Of a stretch of 5,337 bases of DNA, positions 1 through 4,740 are shown piece after piece. The notes under the pieces were generated by a model that had not been told where the DNA came from, did no database searches, and saw only the letters and a list, made by a program, of their open reading frames with translations. Origin of the DNA: Pseudomonas sp. (lineage in GTDB: Bacteria > Pseudomonadota > Gammaproteobacteria > Pseudomonadales > Pseudomonadaceae). A program made the translations under genes and the position numbers. Location: assembly GCA_003523465.1 (NCBI GenBank), contig DQAA01000180.1:1-5337 (forward strand). Reading direction: 5' to 3'. Within the stretch, counting starts at the first letter, position 1. Each line of letters opens with the position of its first letter.

Positions 1-297
1 CCGGCTGAAGATGTCCCGGCCGTACTCGTCGGTGCCGAACCAGTGCGCGGCACCGGGGGCCTGCAAGGCGTTGGCGAGGTTCTGCACCACCGGGTCGTGG
101 GTGGCGATCCACGGCGCGAAGGCGGCGACCACCACCAGCAGCAGGGCCACCAGCGTCCCGGCCAGGGTCATCGGGTTGCGCAGCAGGTGGCGCAGCACCC
201 GCAGGCTGCTTTTGTAGAAAGCATCGAGGCTCGACGCGGGGGTATTGTCGGTTTGCCGCTTGGCGGCGGTTTCGCTGGAAGACATGTTGGCAATCAT
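1..297 (-). CDS. DppC/OppC-type ABC transporter permease, N-terminal part (cut by left edge)
   Basis: This encodes an inner-membrane subunit of a peptide/nickel-type ABC importer, expected to pair with the DppB-type permease encoded upstream. Only the first 99 codons are present (95 if the internal ATG is used). The N-terminus is polar and cytoplasmic. It is followed by RNPMT and one hydrophobic helix (LAGTLVALLLVVVAAFAPWI, about residues 45-64 from the upstream ATG). Then comes the family signature HWFGTDEYGRDIFSR just before the window edge, which is highly typical of DppC/OppC proteins. Two in-frame ATGs compete, at 295-297 and 283-285. The upstream one is used here because a GAG/AGG-containing stretch lies a few bases before it and an in-frame TGA lies further upstream; neither ribosome site is strong. 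The gene begins 52 bases after SBP2 ends, consistent with one operon. The rest, including the EAA loop that contacts the ATPase, is outside the window. Family assignment is firm; substrate is unknown. Confidence 0.93.
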   Translation of the reverse strand, partial: MIANMSSSETAAKRQTDNTPASSLDAFYKSSLRVLRHLLRNPMTLAGTLVALLLVVVAAFAPWIATHDPVVQNLANALQAPGAAHWFGTDEYGRDIFSR

Positions 298-301
298 CGG
301 C

Positions 302-313
302 CTGTGCTCACAG
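302..313 (-). other. Small inverted repeat overlapping the leader of the DppC-type gene
   Basis: On the coding strand CTGTG and CACAG face each other across two bases (CTGTGAGCACAG). This could fold as a 4-bp stem with a GAGC loop and ends four bases before the upstream candidate ATG. The only Shine-Dalgarno-like GAG lies in the loop. It is short enough to be chance. It is not a CRP/Vfr-type site, because the spacing between the half-sites is wrong. Confidence 0.25.
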
Positions 314-342
314 TGGATTCATGGCTGCCCGGGAGGCCCCGG

Positions 343-356
343 ACGCTGCTCAGCGT
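343..356 (-). other. Inverted repeat over the stop codon of the second binding-protein gene
   Basis: ACGCTG and CAGCGT form a perfect 6-base inverted repeat around a 2-base centre (14 bases) that covers the TGA of SBP2. A second weak stem follows at 329-342 (CCGGG/CCCGG with a 4-base loop). Neither is followed by a T-run, so neither looks like a rho-independent terminator. They might stabilise the transcript end between the binding-protein and permease cistrons, or may be chance in GC-rich DNA. Confidence 0.3.
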
Positions 357-1948
357 TGCTTGTAGACGCCCAGGTAACGGGTCGCCTCGGCGTCGTCGCC
401 GGTGAAGCCCTTGACGTCCACCGCACTGACCGCGGTGTCGGTCATCTGCGAAATCATCATGATCGGGCCCACCTGCTGGTCGTAGAGGGTCTGCGCCTCG
501 TGGTACATGGCCAGGCGCTTGCTGGCATCGCGCTCGACGCCGACACGGTCGATCAGGTCATTGAGCTGGCGGCTGAAGAACGAGGCGCGCCAGCCCTGGA
601 AGTTGGGCAGGCCGGCCGCGTCGCTGTTGTCCGGGTTGTAGACGAAGGTGCGCAGGCTGAAATACGGGTGCGGATAACGCTCGGCACCGCGGGCCACGAT
701 CATCTCGAAGTTGCGCGCACGCATGGCGCCGTACACCTGGTTGCCGGTGCCGGGAACGATGGTGGCCTTGATCCCGCCTTCGGCCAGGGTCGCCTGCATG
801 CGCGCGGCGATATCGATGAAGGGGGGCTCGGACAGGGTGCGGATGGTGGTGCTGAAACCGTCCGGGTAACCCGCCTCGGCCAGCAGCGCCTTGGCCTTGG
901 CGACGTCCATCTTGTAGCCAGGGTCCGGCAGCCGCGCCTCAAGACCGAGCTGCATCGGCTGCTGGTTGAGCGTGCCGTAATGCGGCATGACCTGCTGGTC
1001 CAGGCCCTGGTAGTCGATCAGGTTGCGCACCGCTTCGCGGACCTTCTTGTTGGCGAACTCGGGCTGTTTCATGCTCATCGCCACGTAGTACATGGTGCCC
1101 CGTTGCAGCCCCTGGACCTGCAGCTTGTCGGAGCCTTCGATGGCCTTGATGTCGGGGGCGGCCATGCCGTAGGCGAGGTCGAGGTCGCCGCGTTCGAGCA
1201 TCAGACGCAGCGACTGCGACTCGGTCATGTGCCGCACCAGCACCCGCTTCATCTTCGCCGGGCCGCCCCAATAGCCGTCGAAACGGGTCATCACCAGGGC
1301 GTCGTTGGCGCTCCATTTGCTCAGGGTGAACGGGCCGCTACCGGCCTCGTTGGTGACCAGCCAGGCGCCACCGAGGTCGCCGTTCTTCTCGTGCTTCAGG
1401 GCCTCGACGCGATCGACCACCACCGCGCTGGGGGAGATCGCCAGGGAGTCGATAACCAGCAGCGGATCGGTCGGCTGCGGCAACTCGACCACCAGGGTGC
1501 GGGCATCGGTGGCACGGATCAGGCCCTGGATGTTCTCCAGGTTGTAACCGTAGGCCTTCCAGGTCGTGGCCAGGCCGAAATTGAGTTTCATCACCCGGTA
1601 CAGCGACCAGGCCACATCCTCGGCGGTCAGCGGGTTGCCGGAGTGGAACCTGACGTCATCGCGCAGGTGGAAGGTGATCAGCTTGCCGTCCTCGCTCACT
1701 TCCCAGCGCTCGGCCAGTTGCGGCAGGTGCTTTTCCGGGTTGCCCTGGTCGCGCTTGACCAGGGTGTCGTAGAGGTTGGCGTTGATCCCGGAGGCATCCA
1801 GGCCCGGGGCGTTGGCCGGGTCGATGGAGAACAGGTTGACCAGACTCATGCCGACGATCAGCTGGTCGGCCGGGGTCTTCGCCTGCACCGCGGCCATCGG
1901 GCCCAGCGCCAGCACGGCGCCGAGCAAGGCGGGAAATACAGTCTTCAT
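350..1948 (-). CDS. Periplasmic family-5 solute-binding protein of a peptide/nickel-type ABC transporter (second copy, SBP2)
   Basis: This 532-residue extracytoplasmic receptor should capture ligand in the periplasm and hand it to the DppB/DppC-type permeases on either side of it. It starts with a Sec signal peptide: K2, a hydrophobic core, and AVQA before KTPADQ, giving likely cleavage after residue 23. No lipobox Cys is seen, so it should be soluble and periplasmic. Family-5 (SBP_bac_5) hallmarks are LAERW at about 78-82, LRDDVRFHSGN...LTAEDVAWSL at about 95-116, RFDGYWGGPAK in the middle, and AKALLAEAGYPDGF in the C-terminal half. Length is normal for the family. The start is supported by AAGGA six bases upstream of the ATG. 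It is a paralogue of SBP1, about 60-65% identical by eye and nearly colinear. The region aligned with the DppA peptide-amino-group site reads ERYPHPYFS (about residues 423-431), without the Asp-Pro-Asp expected there. The ligand is unknown; annotation as a dipeptide binder would be unsafe. Confidence 0.95.
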   Translation of the reverse strand: MKTVFPALLGAVLALGPMAAVQAKTPADQLIVGMSLVNLFSIDPANAPGLDASGINANLYDTLVKRDQGNPEKHLPQLAERWEVSEDGKLITFHLRDDVRFHSGNPLTAEDVAWSLYRVMKLNFGLATTWKAYGYNLENIQGLIRATDARTLVVELPQPTDPLLVIDSLAISPSAVVVDRVEALKHEKNGDLGGAWLVTNEAGSGPFTLSKWSANDALVMTRFDGYWGGPAKMKRVLVRHMTESQSLRLMLERGDLDLAYGMAAPDIKAIEGSDKLQVQGLQRGTMYYVAMSMKQPEFANKKVREAVRNLIDYQGLDQQVMPHYGTLNQQPMQLGLEARLPDPGYKMDVAKAKALLAEAGYPDGFSTTIRTLSEPPFIDIAARMQATLAEGGIKATIVPGTGNQVYGAMRARNFEMIVARGAERYPHPYFSLRTFVYNPDNSDAAGLPNFQGWRASFFSRQLNDLIDRVGVERDASKRLAMYHEAQTLYDQQVGPIMMISQMTDTAVSAVDVKGFTGDDAEATRYLGVYKQR

Positions 1949-1953
1949 GGGGC

Positions 1954-1973
1954 ATCCTTCTTTTTGTAGTTAT
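1954..1973 (-). promoter_or_regulatory. A-rich leader and ribosome binding site of SBP2; candidate Crc/Hfq target
   Basis: On the coding strand the leader reads ATAACTACAAAAAGAAGGAT, six to seven bases before the ATG. AAGGA (1955-1959) is a good ribosome binding site. The adjacent AAAAAGAA (1958-1965) matches AANAANAA, the A-rich motif recognised by Hfq with Crc during catabolite repression in Pseudomonas. The same ATAACTACAA block precedes SBP1. The ribosome site is secure; the Crc/Hfq role is inference. Confidence 0.5.
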
Positions 1974-1990
1974 GCAGGGGCCATTCGGGC

Positions 1991-3028
1991 TCAGCGGGTC
2001 CTTGGGTCGAACACCTTGTACAGGGCGTCGCTGATCAGGTTGAGGGCGACGAAGATCAGGCCGATCACCAGCACGCAGCCCATCACCGCGTTCATGTCGC
2101 CGAGCATCAGGCTGCTGGTCAGGTACTGGCCGAAGCCGGGCCAGGCGAACACCGTCTCGATCAGCACCGCGCCTTCGAGCAGCGAGCCGTAGGCCAGGGC
2201 CACCACTGTGAGCAGTTGCACGAGGATGTTGCGGAAGGCATGCCCCCACACCACCTGGCGCCGCGACAGGCCCTTGACCCGGGCGGTGATGATGTATTCC
2301 TGGGACAGCTGTTCGAGCATGAAGCTGCGGGTCATGCGGCTGATGTAGGCCACCGAGTTGAGGCCAAGGATCAGCCCCGGCAGGACGATATGCTTGAGCG
2401 CGCTGGCGAAAGCCTCCCAGTCCCGGGCGATGGCGGTGTCCACCAGCAACAGGCCGGTGACCTCCTCGACCATGCCGTCGTAGGCCAGGTCGATGCGCCC
2501 TGCCCCGCCGGCCCAGCCGAGCCAGGCGTAGAACACCAGCAGGCCCATCATGCCGACCCAGAAGATCGGCGTGGAATAACCGAACAGGGTGATGACCCGG
2601 GCCACATGGTCGCCGACCTTGCCTTGGTTGCTCGCCGCGACCACGCCCAGCGGCAGGCCGATCAGCACGCCGAAGAGGATCGCCAGGGTGGCCAGTTCGA
2701 TGGTCGCCGGGAACACCCGCTTGATGTCTTCCAGCACCGGGTGGCCAGTGAGCAGCGCGTTGCCGAAATCACCGTGGAGCAGGTCGTTCAGGTACAGGCC
2801 GAACTGGGTCCAGATCGGCTTGTCCAGGCCCATGGCCCGGTACACCTGGTCGTAGGTGGAGCTGTCGGCATCCGGACCGACCACGGCCAGGACCGGGTCC
2901 AGCGGCATTACCCGACCGATGAAGAAGGTCAGCGCCAGCAGACCGAGCAGGGTCACCAGGACCGTGCTGGCCCGGCGGGCAGTGCCGGACACGCGGGTGC
3001 CCAGCACAGAGGCAGTCGAAACAAACAT
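1991..3028 (-). CDS. DppB/OppB-type ABC transporter permease
   Basis: This is a complete 345-residue inner-membrane permease of the peptide/nickel importer family. It should form the translocation path together with the DppC-type subunit encoded further downstream. Hydrophobic segments lie at roughly 23-41, 108-131, 145-169, 212-232, 267-291 and 314-335, giving the six helices expected of DppB. The first periplasmic loop carries GDFGNALLTGHPVLEDI, typical of the family. The cytoplasmic EAA loop that docks on the ATPase is at about 244-269 (EYIITARVKGLSRRQVVWGH...), followed by ETVFAWPGFGQ and a C-terminal DPRTR. The start is supported by AGGAG at 3035-3039, six bases before the ATG. It lies 31 bases after SBP1 and 42 bases before SBP2, so the two receptor genes flank it. 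Length and motifs are normal and nothing is broken. Substrate cannot be deduced from the permease alone. Confidence 0.97.
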   Translation of the reverse strand: MFVSTASVLGTRVSGTARRASTVLVTLLGLLALTFFIGRVMPLDPVLAVVGPDADSSTYDQVYRAMGLDKPIWTQFGLYLNDLLHGDFGNALLTGHPVLEDIKRVFPATIELATLAILFGVLIGLPLGVVAASNQGKVGDHVARVITLFGYSTPIFWVGMMGLLVFYAWLGWAGGAGRIDLAYDGMVEEVTGLLLVDTAIARDWEAFASALKHIVLPGLILGLNSVAYISRMTRSFMLEQLSQEYIITARVKGLSRRQVVWGHAFRNILVQLLTVVALAYGSLLEGAVLIETVFAWPGFGQYLTSSLMLGDMNAVMGCVLVIGLIFVALNLISDALYKVFDPRTR

Positions 3029-3034
3029 AACGGG

Positions 3035-3039
3035 CTCCT
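3035..3039 (-). promoter_or_regulatory. Ribosome binding site of the DppB-type permease
   Basis: AGGAG on the coding strand stands six bases before the ATG at 3026-3028, a near-ideal Shine-Dalgarno site that fixes this start. Unlike the two binding-protein genes, this one has no A-rich ATAACTACAA block ahead of it. Confidence 0.8.
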
Positions 3040-3059
3040 GAAATGGCGTTGGCCAGGCC

Positions 3060-4670
3060 TCAGCGGGTCTTGTAGACGTCTTTGTAGCGGGTGGTGGCGG
3101 CCGTGTGGCCCTGGTAGTCCTGGACGTCGTGGTACAGCACCACGGTGTCGGTCATCTGCGACACCGGCAGGATCGCGCCGACCTGCTGGTCCAGGGTGGT
3201 CTGGATCTGCTGGTACTGGGCGAGCTGCTTCGCCGGGTCCGCCTCGACTTCGGCCTGCTCGATCAGGCTGTTCAACTCGGGGCTGTAGAACGAGGTGCGC
3301 CAGCCCTGGAAGTTGCTCAGCTTGGCTTCGTCGCGGTTGTCCGGGTTGTACACCAGGGTGCGCAGGCTGGAATGGGGATGACGCTCCGCCCCGCCACCGC
3401 CGCGGCCGACCATGATGTCGAAGCTGCGCTCGCGCATGGCGCCATAGATCTGGTTGCCGGTGCCGGTGATGATGGTGGCCTGGATCCCGGCCTGGGCCAG
3501 GGTCGCCTGCAGGCTGGAGGCGATATTGATGAACGGCGGCTCGGTGAGCACGCGGATGGTGGTCTTGAAACCGTCGGGGTAGCCGGCCTCGGCCAGCAGT
3601 TTCTTCGCTTCGGCGACGTTCAGGGTGTAGCCCGGATCGTCCAGGCGCGCCGGCAGGCCCAGGGGCAGCGGGCGCTGGTTGAGCTCGCCGTAGTGCGGCA
3701 TGACGGTCTGATTGATGCCTTGGTAGTCGATCAGCGAACGCACCGCCTTGCGCACCCGGGCGTCGTCATAGGGCTTGTTCTTCACGCTGAGGGCCACGTA
3801 GTAGAGCGTGCCGCGCTGGACCGTCTGGGTGCGGACCTGATCGGACTTCTCCAGCGCTTCGATATCCGGCGCCGACATGCCCTTGGCCAGGTCCAGGTCG
3901 CCGCGCTCGACCATCAGGCGCAGCGACTGCGATTCGGTCATGTTGCGCATGACGATGCGCTTGAGCTTGGCCGGGCCGCCCCAGTAACCGTCGAAGCGGT
4001 TCATCAGGATCACGTCGTTGGCGCGCCAGTCCTTGAGCACGAACGGACCGCTGCCGGCCGCGTGGGTGGTGAGCCAGGCGCCGCCCATGTCATCGCCCTT
4101 CTGGTGCTGCTGCACCACCTTGCGGTCGAGGATGAAGGCACTGGGGGACGTGGCGAGGGTGTTGAGCACCAGCAGCGGGTCGGTCGCCCGGGGCAACTGG
4201 ATGACGAAGGTGTGCTCGTCGACGGCGCGCATGTGCTCGGCGACGTTGCCGGCGGTGAAACCGTAGGCCTTCCAGGTCGAGGCCAGGGCCAGGTTGAGCT
4301 TGAGCACCCGCTGCAGCGACCAGGCAACGTCCTCGGCAGTCAGGGTATTGCCGGAGTGGAACTTGACCCCTTCACGCAGCTTGAAGGTCAGGGTCTTGCG
4401 GTCGTCGCCGACCTGCCAGCTTTCGGCCAGAGCCGGGACCAGCTGGTCCGGCTGGCGGGCGTCCTGGACCAGGAGCATGTCGTACAGGTTGGCATTGACC
4501 TCCGACACATCCAGCCCGGTGGCGGCCGCCGGGTCGAGGGACAGCAGGTTGATCATGCTCATGCCGACGATCAACTGGTCGGCTGGGGTCTTGGCGTAAG
4601 CCAGGGGCGTGGCGCTCAGGGCCAGCAGCGTAGCCAACGCCCCCGCGCGGAGTTTCGGGAGAACGCTCAT
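3060..4670 (-). CDS. Periplasmic family-5 solute-binding protein of a peptide/nickel-type ABC transporter (first copy, SBP1)
   Basis: This 536-residue periplasmic receptor is the first transporter gene after the enolase-superfamily gene. The signal peptide has K6 and R8, a hydrophobic core, and LAYA before KTPADQ, giving likely cleavage after residue 26. There is no lipobox Cys. Family-5 features are LAESW at 81-85, LREGVKFHSGN...LTAEDVAWSL at 98-119, RFDGYWGGPAKLK, and AKKLLAEAGYPDGF. Compared with SBP2 it is nearly colinear and about 60-65% identical by eye; the first ~111 mature residues show about 72 matches. The clearest length difference is at residues 422-437: SBP1 has a GRGGGG glycine run and HPHSS where SBP2 has ARG and YPHPYFS. 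That is three residues gained and two lost, close to the expected ligand site. An AAAGG ribosome site lies nine bases before the ATG. Ligand is unknown. An amino-acid, peptide, opine-like or sugar-acid substrate would all fit. Confidence 0.95.
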   Translation of the reverse strand: MSVLPKLRAGALATLLALSATPLAYAKTPADQLIVGMSMINLLSLDPAAATGLDVSEVNANLYDMLLVQDARQPDQLVPALAESWQVGDDRKTLTFKLREGVKFHSGNTLTAEDVAWSLQRVLKLNLALASTWKAYGFTAGNVAEHMRAVDEHTFVIQLPRATDPLLVLNTLATSPSAFILDRKVVQQHQKGDDMGGAWLTTHAAGSGPFVLKDWRANDVILMNRFDGYWGGPAKLKRIVMRNMTESQSLRLMVERGDLDLAKGMSAPDIEALEKSDQVRTQTVQRGTLYYVALSVKNKPYDDARVRKAVRSLIDYQGINQTVMPHYGELNQRPLPLGLPARLDDPGYTLNVAEAKKLLAEAGYPDGFKTTIRVLTEPPFINIASSLQATLAQAGIQATIITGTGNQIYGAMRERSFDIMVGRGGGGAERHPHSSLRTLVYNPDNRDEAKLSNFQGWRTSFYSPELNSLIEQAEVEADPAKQLAQYQQIQTTLDQQVGAILPVSQMTDTVVLYHDVQDYQGHTAATTRYKDVYKTR

Positions 4671-4679
4671 GTGAGATTG

Positions 4680-4695
4680 CCTTTCTTGTAGTTAT
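4680..4695 (-). promoter_or_regulatory. A-rich leader and ribosome binding site of SBP1
   Basis: The coding strand reads ATAACTACAAGAAAGG, ending nine bases before the ATG, with AAAGG (4680-4684) as the ribosome site. The first ten bases are identical to the leader of SBP2. The block closely resembles the Pseudomonas amiE-type Crc/Hfq target as I recall it (ATAACAACAAGAGG), but here one T interrupts the AANAANAA pattern. Role in catabolite repression is inferred. No -35/-10 or sigma-54 promoter was recognised in the 70-base gap. Confidence 0.45.
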
Positions 4696-4705
4696 TGGAC
4701 TCTCG

Positions 4706-4731
4706 GGCGGCACGCGCGGGCGCGCGCCGCC
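4706..4731 (-). other. Strong GC hairpin between the enolase-superfamily gene and SBP1
   Basis: The 26-base inverted repeat can form an 11-bp stem, all G-C except one G-U wobble: GGCGGCGCGCG pairs with CGCGTGCCGCC across a 4-base CCCG loop. It starts 10 bases after the stop codon at 4741-4743 and ends 10 bases before the ATAACTACAA leader. No T-run follows on the coding strand, so it is not a canonical rho-independent terminator. It is more likely an intercistronic stem that protects or punctuates the mRNA, giving unequal levels of the enzyme and receptor messages. That role is inferred. Confidence 0.6.
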
Positions 4732-4740
4732 ATGCACGGA

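Noticed and set aside
302..313. A CRP/Vfr-like operator
   Set aside because: The site has TGTG and CACA but only a two-base centre between the half-sites. The known consensus needs a six-base spacer.
245..1969. A 574-codon open frame on the plus strand
   Set aside because: It lies exactly antisense to SBP2, is rich in His, Gly, Val, Leu and Arg, and has no recognisable domain. Long antisense frames are expected opposite GC-rich genes with few A/T third positions. The minus-strand frame has a signal peptide and family motifs.
1656..2249. A 197-codon minus-strand frame starting inside the permease and running through the gap into SBP2
   Set aside because: It is a frame-shifted shadow of two real genes. 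The ATG at 1953-1955 that it uses just ahead of SBP2 is out of frame with the signal-peptide-bearing protein.
2216..3415. A 399-codon plus-strand frame crossing the permease and the end of SBP1
   Set aside because: It runs antisense across two well-supported genes and their gap, with low-complexity composition and no domain.
350..4670. The two binding-protein genes as a recent tandem duplication or assembly artefact
   Set aside because: Protein identity is only about 60-65% by eye, and the longest exact DNA matches I found are near 20 bases. The copies are old and distinct.
3105..4691. A 528-codon open frame on the plus strand opposite SBP1
   Set aside because: It has the same composition and register as the frame opposite SBP2. 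That resemblance follows from the paralogy of the real genes, not from a conserved antisense protein.
4706..4731. The GC hairpin as a rho-independent terminator
   Set aside because: The stem is strong, but the bases after it on the coding strand (CGAGAGTCCAATAACT) contain no T-run, and co-directional genes follow closely.
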